This document shows positions 6,616 to 12,706 of a stretch of 12,706 bases of DNA, piece by piece. Position numbers and translations under genes: made by a program. Every line of letters starts with the position of its first letter. The first letter of the stretch is position 1. The notes under the pieces were generated by a model. The model made no database searches and was not told where the DNA came from. It saw only the letters and a program-made list of their open reading frames with translations. Source of the DNA: an uncultured Flavobacterium sp. (GTDB lineage Bacteria > Bacteroidota > Bacteroidia > Flavobacteriales > Flavobacteriaceae); the NCBI RefSeq assembly GCF_937876455.1, contig NZ_CALFIG010000082.1, positions 1 through 12,706 on the forward strand, read 5' to 3'.

Positions 6616-8037
6616 ATGGGAAGAAAGAAAACAGACAAAATCGTATTCGAAAACGTAGAAATCCTTGATGCAGGAGCAAAAGGTGTATCGGTTGCAAAGG
6701 CACCTGATGGCAAAGTAATTTTTATTCCGAATGTAGTGCCCGGTGATGTGGCAGATATTCAAACATTCAAAAAAAGAAAAGCATATTATGAAGGAAAAGC
6801 TATAAAAATACACTCCTTTTCTGAACACAGAGTAACGCCTGTTTGTGATCATTTTGGTGTTTGTGGTGGTTGTAAGTGGCAAAATATGAAATACGAACAG
6901 CAATTGGTTTACAAAAACCAAGAAGTTTATAATAATTTAAAACGTATCGGTAAAATTGAATTGCCTGAATTTGAACCAATTTTAGGTTCTGAAAAACAAT
7001 TTTTCTATAGAAATAAAATGGAATTTGGCTTTTCATCTTCAAGATGGATGACAGATGCCGAAATTCAATCGGGAGAAGATTTAGACAATAAAAATGCTGT
7101 TGGGTTTCACATTCCACGTATGTGGGATAAAATTTTAGACATTCAAACTTGTCATTTACAGCAAGACCCTTCTAATGCGATTCGTAATGAGATACGAACC
7201 TTTGCTAACGCCGCTAATTTATCCTTTTTCAATCCCAGAAATCACGAAGGCCTTTTGCGCACCTTAATGATACGAACAGCATCTACAGGAGAGCTAATGG
7301 TGTTGATTCAGTTTTTTGAAAATGACAAAAAAAATATCGAATTGCTTATGAATTTCTTAGCAGAGCGTTTTCCAGAAATTACATCTTTACAATATGTAAT
7401 TAATCAAAAATTGAATGACACGCTCTACGATCAAGATATTATTTTATTTAAAGGACGTGATTATATTTTAGAAGAAATGGAAGGATTACAATTTAGTATT
7501 AATGCTAAATCATTCTACCAAACCAATTCTGAACAAGCCTACGAACTGTATACTATTACCCGAGATTTTGCAGGCTTAACGGGTAACGAAACCGTTTATG
7601 ATTTGTACACAGGAACAGGAACCATAGCTCAGTTTGTTTCAAAAAAAGCAAAGAAAGTAATCGGTGTAGAAGCTGTGCCAGAAGCCATTGCCGATGCTAA
7701 ATTGAATGCCGAACGCAACCAAATTACAAATTGCGAATTTTTTGTAGGCGACATGAAAAATGTATTTAATGACGAATTCATTAGTACACATGGCCAACCA
7801 GATATTATTATTACAGATCCACCTCGAGATGGCATGCACAAAGATGTAGTGGAACAAATTATAAAAATTGCACCTAAAAAAGTGGTGTATGTAAGCTGTA
7901 ATTCGGCAACACAAGCCAGAGACTTAGCTTTATTAGATGAAAAATATAAGGTTACACGTGTGCGACCTGTAGACATGTTTCCACAAACGCATCATGTAGA
8001 AAATGTGGTTTTATTAGAATTACGCACTAAAATTTAA
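6616..8037 (+). CDS. rlmD: 23S rRNA (uracil-5-)-methyltransferase, RlmD/TrmA family
   Basis: SAM-dependent 5-methyluridine methyltransferase acting on 23S rRNA, by family the position equivalent to U1939. An N-terminal TRAM domain (about 5-68) binds RNA. The 4Fe-4S cluster ligands are visible as C77, C83 and C86 (CDHFGVCGGC) and C179 (DIQTCHL). The catalytic domain has FYQTN (300-304), SAM motif YDLYTGTGTIA (328-338), DPPRDGMH (401-408), the nucleophile Cys428 in YVSCNSAT, and the HHVENVVLLE ending with the likely general base Glu462. All key residues are present and 473 residues is normal. RlmD rather than RlmC or TrmA is favoured by TRAM plus the Cys motif, but the exact target uridine is inferred. 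It is the first gene of a three-gene operon, with only 6 bases to the next start. Confidence 0.9.
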   Translation: MGRKKTDKIVFENVEILDAGAKGVSVAKAPDGKVIFIPNVVPGDVADIQTFKKRKAYYEGKAIKIHSFSEHRVTPVCDHFGVCGGCKWQNMKYEQQLVYKNQEVYNNLKRIGKIELPEFEPILGSEKQFFYRNKMEFGFSSSRWMTDAEIQSGEDLDNKNAVGFHIPRMWDKILDIQTCHLQQDPSNAIRNEIRTFANAANLSFFNPRNHEGLLRTLMIRTASTGELMVLIQFFENDKKNIELLMNFLAERFPEITSLQYVINQKLNDTLYDQDIILFKGRDYILEEMEGLQFSINAKSFYQTNSEQAYELYTITRDFAGLTGNETVYDLYTGTGTIAQFVSKKAKKVIGVEAVPEAIADAKLNAERNQITNCEFFVGDMKNVFNDEFISTHGQPDIIITDPPRDGMHKDVVEQIIKIAPKKVVYVSCNSATQARDLALLDEKYKVTRVRPVDMFPQTHHVENVVLLELRTKI

Positions 8038-8043
8038 TACCGT

Positions 8044-8544
8044 ATGAACGCTAAATTATTTTTCATAGTATTGTTAGCCTTTTCACTATCCAATTGTGAA
8101 AAAGACGACATTTGTGCCGAAAGCACGCCTACAACACCTAAAGTAGTCATTGAATTTTATGATGCTGCCAATCCTACTACAGCAAAAAACGTATCCAACT
8201 TACTTGTGACTTCGCCCGACTTTACAAAAGCATTGAATCCGTTTTCAGGGACTAATAAAATTAAAGTCCCTCTAAAAACATTTCAAGACAATACGGTATT
8301 GCATTTTATACAAAATGGTGGCACTACAGTAACTACAGACGATAATTTAGACTCACTTACATTTAATTATACTCGTGCCACTTCCTATGTATCTAGAGCT
8401 TGTGGCTTTAAAACCTTATTTACATTACAACCTACTAGTCCTGTTGTGCTGACACCTGACAGCAACAATTGGATACAAAATATAGTCGTTGTTCAATCGT
8501 ATATAGCTAACGAAACGGAAACTCATGTTAAAATATATTTTTAA
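8044..8544 (+). CDS. Small lipoprotein, DUF6452-like
   Basis: A 166-residue exported lipoprotein of unknown function. The N-terminus is a hydrophobic signal (residues 2-17) ending in a lipobox-like LSNC, with Cys18 as the lipidated residue and an unusual Asn at -1. Directly after it comes EKDD, which resembles the acidic lipoprotein export signals (such as K-D/E-D/E) that send Bacteroidota lipoproteins to the cell surface. The body is rich in Thr, Asn and beta-forming residues, with two more Cys (C24, C119) that could form a disulfide. It resembles what I recall as DUF6452, a family found next to DUF6048. It starts 6 bases after rlmD, and its last 20 bases overlap the next gene in another frame, which points to translational coupling. 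Confidence 0.75.
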   Translation: MNAKLFFIVLLAFSLSNCEKDDICAESTPTTPKVVIEFYDAANPTTAKNVSNLLVTSPDFTKALNPFSGTNKIKVPLKTFQDNTVLHFIQNGGTTVTTDDNLDSLTFNYTRATSYVSRACGFKTLFTLQPTSPVVLTPDSNNWIQNIVVVQSYIANETETHVKIYF

Positions 8545-9241
8545 ACTTATCATCGTTTGTTTTTGTACACTAAGTAGTGCACAAAACAAAACTGCTGCGA
8601 AAGATTCTATAAAAATTACGCAACGCTATGGTCTTAGACTTGGTTTTGACGCTTATAGGCTTACACGCTCATTTTACGATAAAAATTACAAAGGTTTAGA
8701 ACTTGTAGGCGATTATCGTTTAACCAAAAAAATTTATATTGCAGGTGAACTAGGTAATGAACAAAAAACAGTTAACGACGACCAACTTAATTATACGGCT
8801 AACGGTACTTACTTTAAAGTAGGGTTTGACTTTAATGCATATGAAAATTGGCTTGACATGGAAAACCTTATTTATATTGGGATGCGTGCTGGAGTAGGTC
8901 GTTTTAGCCAAACCTTAAACCACTATACCATTTACCAAGCCGGAAGTAATTTTGGACAAAACACCATTATTTCTGGGGAAAAATGGAATGGCCTTTCTGC
9001 AAATTGGCTAGAAGTCGTAACAGGACTTAAAGCAAAAGTTTTCAATAATGTATTTGTAGGATTCTCTGCTCGCCTCAACTACATGATGACGAACAAAACG
9101 CCTGATGGATTTGCTAATTTATACATTCCCGGATTCAATAAAACGTATGAAGGGAGTAAATTTGGTGCAGGTTTTACTTACAGCATAAGCTACTTTATTC
9201 CTATTTATAAGAAAAATAAAACCGTGGCGAAACAGGACTAA
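8525..9241 (+). CDS. Predicted outer-membrane beta-barrel protein, DUF6048-like
   Basis: A 238-residue exported protein. The signal peptide (MLKYIFKLIIVCFCTLSSAQ) has a likely cut after Ala19, giving an N-terminal Gln common in flavobacterial exported proteins. The mature part alternates polar and aromatic residues in strand-like runs (GLRLGFDAYRL, GLELVGDYRL, KIYIAGELG, TYFKVGFDFNAY, LIYIGMRAGVG, VFVGFSARLNYMM, FGAGFTYSISYFIPI), as expected for a small barrel of about 8-10 strands. The wording resembles DUF6048 of flavobacteria. After the last strand is a short basic tail instead of a terminal aromatic residue. The ATG lies inside the end of the lipoprotein gene, so the pair is probably translationally coupled and may work as one envelope unit. 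The molecular function is unknown. Confidence 0.8.
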   Translation: MLKYIFKLIIVCFCTLSSAQNKTAAKDSIKITQRYGLRLGFDAYRLTRSFYDKNYKGLELVGDYRLTKKIYIAGELGNEQKTVNDDQLNYTANGTYFKVGFDFNAYENWLDMENLIYIGMRAGVGRFSQTLNHYTIYQAGSNFGQNTIISGEKWNGLSANWLEVVTGLKAKVFNNVFVGFSARLNYMMTNKTPDGFANLYIPGFNKTYEGSKFGAGFTYSISYFIPIYKKNKTVAKQD

Positions 9242-9268
9242 AAAAGAGGCTACCTAAAAAGGTTAATA

Positions 9269-9351
9269 TTGTCAAACTGAACTCGTTTCAGTTTCTGTAA
9301 TTATTTGATTTACAATAATTTTTAGATTCCGAAATAAATTCGGAATGACAA
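9269..9351. repeat. Small palindromic intergenic element with two internal hairpins
   Basis: The ends are TTGTCA (9269-9274) and TGACAA (9346-9351), perfect inverted 6-mers. Inside are two hairpins of the same design, each an 8-bp stem with a 5-nt loop: AAACTGAA/TTCAGTTT (9274-9281/9287-9294) and ATTCCGAA/TTCGGAAT (9326-9333/9339-9346). The left half (TTGTCAAACTGAACTCGTTT) and the right half (ATTCGGAATGACAA) look like dispersed flavobacterial intergenic repeats as I recall them. It has no coding capacity and lies between the beta-barrel gene and a bidirectional terminator. Confidence 0.6.
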
Positions 9352-9363
9352 AACACATTACAA

Positions 9364-9399
9364 TAAAAAAAATCCCGAATTACATCGGGATTTTTTTTA
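9364..9399. terminator. Bidirectional intrinsic terminator
   Basis: A perfect 15-bp stem (9364-9378 with 9385-9399) has core ATCCCGA/TCGGGAT and a 6-nt loop, flanked by A8 and T8. It closes the rlmD operon from the left and overlaps the TAA stop of the small membrane protein gene (9399-9397, minus strand) from the right. Confidence 0.92.
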
Positions 9400-9630
9400 T
9401 TTTATTTCTCTAACTCCTTTTACAAAAAGCCATTTCATATAAATTTTTTCACCTTCATTTGTACGTATAGCTTGAAATTTTGGCGCTAAAAGCAATGATA
9501 CCATAAAACCCGTCATAGGAATCCAAATACCATGCAAATGAGTTGCTTTAGACACGATGTATAATGTAGGAATATAAATCACTACAAATCCTATAAAATT
9601 GTATATAAATGCTTTAACTTTTTTATTCAT
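9397..9630 (-). CDS. Small membrane protein of unknown function
   Basis: A 77-residue protein that I do not recognise. Two hydrophobic segments, about 8-27 and 34-50, are joined by a short KATHLHG turn. The basic N-terminus (MNKKVK) and the positively charged C-terminal tail (KIYMKWLFVKGVREIK) suggest both ends face the cytoplasm. It lies 45 bases downstream of the THUMP methyltransferase gene on the same strand with no terminator between them, so it is probably the second gene of that transcript. It ends in a terminator that overlaps its stop codon. That position, the A-rich leader and the membrane-protein composition argue that it is real. No function can be assigned. Confidence 0.75.
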   Translation of the reverse strand: MNKKVKAFIYNFIGFVVIYIPTLYIVSKATHLHGIWIPMTGFMVSLLLAPKFQAIRTNEGEKIYMKWLFVKGVREIK

Positions 9631-9675
9631 TGTATTGCTATTTTTAATTGTTAAACCGTAACTTTTTACTTATCA

Positions 9676-10833
9676 CTAATTATTCATATACTTCCCTTTC
9701 TTGCTGCCTTCATATAGTTCATACTTCACCAATCTAGCTTCAAGTTTTCCATTAAATAATTTTATTTTTCGAGATGGTTTTAGTCCCACAAACTTTAAGG
9801 CTTCTAAATTTGAAGTAATAAACCATGCGGTCGTATTTGGATATTTTTGTTTCATAGTATCACCAATTTCTCTATAAAAACGCTCCATTTGAATGTCTAA
9901 ACGCTCACCATAAGGCGGATTAAAAATCATATGCAATGGCCCTTGAAACGCTTTCTCCGTTTCAAAGAAATCTTCTTGAGAAATAGACACATACTCATCT
10001 AAATTAGCATTCTCTAAATTATCTTTAGCTTTTCTAACGGCGCTAGGCGCTTTGTCATAACCCGTAATTGTATAATGAAACTCTTTAGTCTTCTTTAGTA
10101 ACGCTTCTAAAATAGTATCAAACAGCGCACTATCCCAATCTTGCCATTTTTCAAAAGCAAATTCTTTACGATTAATATTAGCTGGAATGTTACAAGCTAT
10201 CATAGCCGCTTCGGCTAACAAGGTACCACTACCACACATAGGATCAATAAAATGAGCCTGTCCGTCCCAACCTGATAAAAGCAAAATACCTGCTGCTAAT
10301 ACTTCATTGATAGGTGCAATATTAGTCGCCGTACGATACCCTCTCTGATGTAAAGACGTCCCCGAAGTATCTAAAGAAACCGTACACAATTCTCTATCAA
10401 TATGCACATGAATACGTAAATCTGGAAAATCCTTATCAATATTTGGGCGCAGTCCCGTTTTTTCTCTAAACTGATCTACAATAGCATCTTTTACTTTTAA
10501 AGAAACGAATTGCGAATGCGTAAACGTTTCAGAATATATAGTTGTTTCGATTACAAAAGATTGTTGTACCGATAGATAAGTCGACCAGTCTATAGCTTGT
10601 ATCCCTGCATACAGGCCTTTTTCATGAGTAGCTTTAAAAGTGTGTATCGGTTTTAGTATTTTTAATGCTGTACGCAAAGCTAAATTTGCTTTGTACATAA
10701 ATCCTTTATCGCCATAAAAACTAACCATTCGGGTTCCTTTTTGAACCTGTTGCGCACCAAGCTGTACTAATTCTTTTTCTAATAATTCTTCAAAGCCAAA
10801 GAACGTTTTGGCTACCATTTTATAATTTTCCAT
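9676..10833 (-). CDS. THUMP domain-containing class I SAM-dependent RNA methyltransferase (RlmL N-terminal type)
   Basis: RNA guanine-N2 methyltransferase of the COG0116 type; the E. coli counterpart is the N-terminal half of RlmL, which makes m2G2445 in 23S rRNA. A ferredoxin-like N-terminal domain (about 1-60) precedes the THUMP domain (about 60-155, ending in VSLDTSGTSLHQRGYR). The Rossmann methyltransferase domain then has SAM motif FIDPMCGSGTLLAEAA (195-210), the acidic GYD (258-260), and the catalytic NPPYGER (305-311). The 385 residues match single-domain bacterial members; the C-terminal RlmK half is absent. The ATG fits the family start. The gene is divergent from a second SAM methyltransferase gene. 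The exact target base is inferred from the family. Confidence 0.92.
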   Translation of the reverse strand: MENYKMVAKTFFGFEELLEKELVQLGAQQVQKGTRMVSFYGDKGFMYKANLALRTALKILKPIHTFKATHEKGLYAGIQAIDWSTYLSVQQSFVIETTIYSETFTHSQFVSLKVKDAIVDQFREKTGLRPNIDKDFPDLRIHVHIDRELCTVSLDTSGTSLHQRGYRTATNIAPINEVLAAGILLLSGWDGQAHFIDPMCGSGTLLAEAAMIACNIPANINRKEFAFEKWQDWDSALFDTILEALLKKTKEFHYTITGYDKAPSAVRKAKDNLENANLDEYVSISQEDFFETEKAFQGPLHMIFNPPYGERLDIQMERFYREIGDTMKQKYPNTTAWFITSNLEALKFVGLKPSRKIKLFNGKLEARLVKYELYEGSKKGKYMNN

Positions 10834-10851
10834 GAGTCAAGTTCCCGTACT

Positions 10852-10872
10852 ATTGCAAAAAACAATTGCAAT
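10852..10872. repeat. Inverted repeat in the leader of the THUMP methyltransferase gene
   Basis: ATTGCAA (10852-10858) and TTGCAAT (10866-10872) form a 7-bp inverted repeat with a 7-nt spacer. It lies 19-39 bases upstream of the start codon on the minus strand, inside the predicted mRNA leader. It could be a small hairpin or an operator. No T-run follows, so it is not a terminator. Confidence 0.4.
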
Positions 10873-10896
10873 TTCATTTATTCGGACATTCTTGTG

Positions 10897-10904
10897 CAAA
10901 AATA
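10897..10904 (-). promoter_or_regulatory. -7 promoter element of the THUMP methyltransferase gene
   Basis: On the minus strand TATTTTTG, followed by CAC, matches TAnnTTTG exactly, 63 bases before the ATG at 10833. No TTG is found at the -33 distance. It lies only 3 bases from the oppositely oriented -7 box of the next gene. Confidence 0.5.
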
Positions 10905-10907
10905 CAT

Positions 10908-10915
10908 TAAATTTG
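10908..10915 (+). promoter_or_regulatory. -7 promoter element of the class I methyltransferase/ZIP operon
   Basis: TAAATTTG, followed by CTAC, matches TAnnTTTG exactly. Transcription would begin near 10921, so the TTG at 10920 is not a likely start codon. The ATG at 10929 or 10944 remains possible. Confidence 0.5.
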
Positions 10916-10943
10916 CTACTTGAAAGAAATGAATTCAATATTA

Positions 10944-11687
10944 ATGACAACCAGTACCCAACAATCAGAAGCAAATTGGTTCGAATCGTGGTTCAACACG
11001 CCTTACTATCATATCCTCTACAAAGACCGAAACGATAGCGAAGCGCAGTTGTTTATGGACAATTTAACACACTATCTCAACCTTCCCGAAAACGGTACCA
11101 TTCTCGATTTAGCTTGTGGAAAAGGAAGACATGCCATTTATTTAAATCAATTGGGCTACCAAGTTACAGGAATGGATATTTCTGAAAACAGCATTGCTCG
11201 CGCCTCACAATTCAGTAACAACAACTTGCAATTTAAGGTACACGACATGCGTGAGCCTATAACTGCAAAATATGATGCCATTTTTAATTTATTTACCAGT
11301 TTTGGTTATTTTGACGATACTGCAGATAATATAAAAGCATTACACGTAATTAAAAATAGCCTTTCAGAATATGGCTTTGGGGTAATCGATTTTTTAAATG
11401 CACATTATGTCATTAAAAATCTAGTTCAGGAAGAGACAAAAACGATTGATGGCATTACATTTCACATTAAACGCTATGTTGAAAATAAAAAAATAATCAA
11501 AGAAATTCAAGTTATCGATAACGACAAAAGTTTTGTATTTAAAGAAAAAGTTTCTGCACTATACCTAGAAGACTTTGAAGAAATGATGGCACACTGTGAC
11601 ATTTATTTGTTAGATATTTTTGGTGATTATAAATTAAAGAAATTCTACAAAAACGAATCAGAACGACTAATTATGATTTTTAAATAA
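10944..11687 (+). CDS. Class I SAM-dependent methyltransferase (small-molecule or protein target unknown)
   Basis: A soluble methyltransferase of the Methyltransf_25/11 type. From the ATG at 10944 it has 247 residues. SAM motif I is ILDLACGKGRH (53-63), Asp78 in VTGMDIS is the ribose-binding acid at the end of beta 2, and FNLFTSFGYF follows as the motif IV region. Before this lies an aromatic helix (NWFESWFNTPYYHILYKDR) conserved in this flavobacterial group as I recall it. The C-terminal half has strand-rich runs, such as ITFHIKRYVENKKIIKEIQVI, that probably form a substrate cap. ATG at 10929 or TTG at 10920 would add 5 or 8 residues; the promoter at 10908-10915 argues against TTG. The ZIP transporter starts 6 bases after the stop, so the two are co-transcribed. 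The substrate is unknown. Confidence 0.85.
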   Translation: MTTSTQQSEANWFESWFNTPYYHILYKDRNDSEAQLFMDNLTHYLNLPENGTILDLACGKGRHAIYLNQLGYQVTGMDISENSIARASQFSNNNLQFKVHDMREPITAKYDAIFNLFTSFGYFDDTADNIKALHVIKNSLSEYGFGVIDFLNAHYVIKNLVQEETKTIDGITFHIKRYVENKKIIKEIQVIDNDKSFVFKEKVSALYLEDFEEMMAHCDIYLLDIFGDYKLKKFYKNESERLIMIFK

Positions 11688-11693
11688 GACAGA

Positions 11694-12407
11694 ATGAATT
11701 ATCAAATATACATGTATCCGTTTTTATCCGTAATCATAGGCTATTTAATTGCCTTATTTGTTACGCCTAAAAACAAAAAAAACATCAAATTGCTTTTAGC
11801 CTTTAGTGGTTCTTTTTTATTGTCATTAACCGTTATGCACTTACTTCCGGGTATTTACGCCTCAGAAGGATCACATCATGAAGCACATGGTCATGAGCAT
11901 GTGCATTCAACTGTAGGATTGTACATTATGCTTGGAATCGTTTTCCAAATCATCTTAGAATATTTTTCAAAAGGTGCCGAACACGGACACGTTCACGGTC
12001 ATGAAAAAATGAGTCAAATTCCGTGGTTACTTTTCATCAGTTTATGTGTACACGCTGTACTTGAAGGAATTCCCATAAATAACGATAACCATCTCGCTTT
12101 TGGCATAGCCATTCACCATCTTCCCATAGCAATTATATTAACGCTTTTCTTTAAGAATGCGGCACTTGATAAAAAAGCCATTTTATTTTTTATGATAGTA
12201 TTTGCATTAATGACACCTGTGGGCACTTTATTAGCAAAAGAATTAAACTTTATACAAACCTACCAAGCTCAGGCATTAGGCTTTGTAGTAGGTATCTTAT
12301 TTCACATTTCATCTACCATTATTTTTGAAACTAGTGAAGGACATAAATTTAACTTAGCTAAGCTTTTAGCCATTACTTTTGGTATTGTAATAGCCAGTTT
12401 TATGTAA
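11694..12407 (+). CDS. ZIP-family metal transporter (probable zinc/divalent cation uptake)
   Basis: A 237-residue inner-membrane protein with about eight hydrophobic segments (near 5-24, 31-52, 74-91, 108-126, 133-153, 160-180, 193-213 and 219-236), the ZIP topology. The metal-site helices are recognisable: HAVLEGIPI (120-128) for TM4 and IHHLPIAI (140-147) for TM5. In TM5 the Glu of the usual HxxPEG-type motif is replaced by Ile145, so the binuclear site looks incomplete. Two cytoplasmic-loop-like His clusters, SHHEAHGHEHVH (60-71) and EHGHVHGHE (96-104), are metal-binding in style. Direction of transport (import) is from family knowledge. It is the second gene of an operon with the upstream methyltransferase. 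A hairpin at 12431-12459 may end the transcript. Confidence 0.85.
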   Translation: MNYQIYMYPFLSVIIGYLIALFVTPKNKKNIKLLLAFSGSFLLSLTVMHLLPGIYASEGSHHEAHGHEHVHSTVGLYIMLGIVFQIILEYFSKGAEHGHVHGHEKMSQIPWLLFISLCVHAVLEGIPINNDNHLAFGIAIHHLPIAIILTLFFKNAALDKKAILFFMIVFALMTPVGTLLAKELNFIQTYQAQALGFVVGILFHISSTIIFETSEGHKFNLAKLLAITFGIVIASFM

Positions 12408-12430
12408 AAAACACATTCATTATATACAAT

Positions 12431-12459
12431 ATGCCTGTTTCATTTTTTGGAGCAGGCAT
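12431..12459 (+). terminator. Candidate terminator of the methyltransferase/ZIP operon
   Basis: ATGCCTG (12431-12437) pairs with CAGGCAT (12453-12459) across a 15-nt loop, followed by TGTTTTAT. The stem is short and the loop long, so this is a weaker terminator than the others in the window. Its position 24 bases after the ZIP stop codon supports the call. Confidence 0.5.
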
Positions 12460-12662
12460 TGTTTTATAAACATTTATTACATTTACAATTAATAGTGTCA
12501 TTTGGTCATAGCCTTATGTAAACAAGTTAGGGGGATTTTATGAAAACTATCTTCACATATGAAGTGAAAAAATAAAACCAGCCACTAATCAGTGTTTTTC
12601 AATAGTATCTTAGCATTCATTTCATTTATAATATTCTCTTGAGCTTAGTGGATTAAAAACAA

Positions 12663-12692
12663 AAAAGCCTGTCTAGTATTAGACAGGCTTTT
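12663..12692. terminator. Intrinsic terminator near the right edge
   Basis: A perfect 13-bp stem, AAAAGCCTGTCTA (12663-12675) with TAGACAGGCTTTT (12680-12692), has a GTAT loop. On the minus strand the hairpin is followed by a T-run (T6, G, T5), longer than the T4 on the plus strand. It therefore probably ends a minus-strand gene beyond the right edge, while also able to act on plus-strand transcripts. Confidence 0.8.
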
Positions 12693-12706
12693 ATAAAAAA
12701 AGGCGG

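Larger units (their letters stand above)
12408..12706. other. Gene-free right end
   Basis: I see no recognisable gene in these 299 bases. The contents are a candidate terminator (12431-12459), an 11-codon open frame behind a purine-rich AGGGGGA (12540-12575), a short hairpin CTTCA/TGAAG at 12551-12564, a spaced inverted pair CCACTAA (12582-12588)/TTAGTGG (12645-12651), and a strong hairpin at 12663-12692. No exact TAnnTTTG box was found on either strand. A small RNA is possible but not shown. Confidence 0.5.

Noticed and set aside
6800..7117. Minus-strand open frames opposite rlmD (also 7629-7976)
   Set aside because: They are antisense to an intact gene with all iron-sulfur, SAM and catalytic motifs. 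No ribosome site, promoter or recognisable domain supports them.
9397..9630. Small two-helix protein as a toxin of a type I or II toxin-antitoxin pair
   Set aside because: No partner gene or antisense RNA promoter is visible, and it lies in a stable operon-like position behind a housekeeping methyltransferase.
10832..11038. Plus-strand open frame across the 10833-11038 region
   Set aside because: It starts at the rlmL-type gene's start codon on the opposite strand, runs through two promoter boxes and overlaps the methyltransferase gene in another frame. It has no family features.
11870..12010. His-codon-rich CATG/CATGG words as a DNA repeat
   Set aside because: They are explained by the two His-rich loops of the ZIP transporter, and the spacing is irregular at the DNA level.

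Overview
The window looks like chromosomal core DNA of a member of the Bacteroidota, most likely the family Flavobacteriaceae. It is AT-rich, its genes mostly lack a purine-rich Shine-Dalgarno site, and its transcription units start with the Bacteroidota-type -7 element TAnnTTTG (usually TAnnTTTGC). The gene content is typical of flavobacteria: an ornithine aminotransferase with a Cys-rich insert, a Glu/Leu dehydrogenase, and a DUF6452/DUF6048-type pair behind an RlmD-type methyltransferase. I see no tRNA, rRNA, CRISPR array, transposase, phage or plasmid gene. I also see no defence or secretion system. An exciting new system is not evident here, and the findings are modest second-look items.

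Left end (1-864): the first ~80 bases are about 68% GC by my count (56 of 82) and do not fit the rest. They run abruptly into the middle of murF, so this end looks like a chimeric or misassembled contig edge. The 3' two thirds of murF follow and end at a bidirectional terminator.

Metabolic block (865-5804): an acyl-CoA dehydrogenase (minus strand) is divergent from anmK (anhydro-MurNAc kinase, murein recycling). After anmK comes a Glu/Leu/Phe/Val dehydrogenase. It converges on an ornithine aminotransferase (rocD) across a shared bidirectional terminator. Together rocD and the dehydrogenase would link ornithine and arginine carbon and nitrogen to glutamate and 2-oxoglutarate.

Middle (5805-9399): a ~90 bp imperfect palindromic repeat lies between rocD and a DUF1697 gene. 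Divergent from DUF1697 is a tight operon: an RlmD/TrmA-type 23S rRNA uracil methyltransferase, a small lipoprotein with a surface-export-like CEKDD sequence, and a predicted outer-membrane beta-barrel protein whose start overlaps the lipoprotein gene. A second small palindromic element and a bidirectional terminator close this block.

Right part (9397-12706): a THUMP-domain rRNA guanine methyltransferase and a small two-helix membrane protein form a minus-strand unit. This unit is divergent, with back-to-back -7 boxes, from a plus-strand unit of a class I SAM methyltransferase and a ZIP-family metal transporter with two His-rich loops. The last ~300 bases carry no recognisable gene, only two hairpins and an 11-codon open frame of doubtful meaning.
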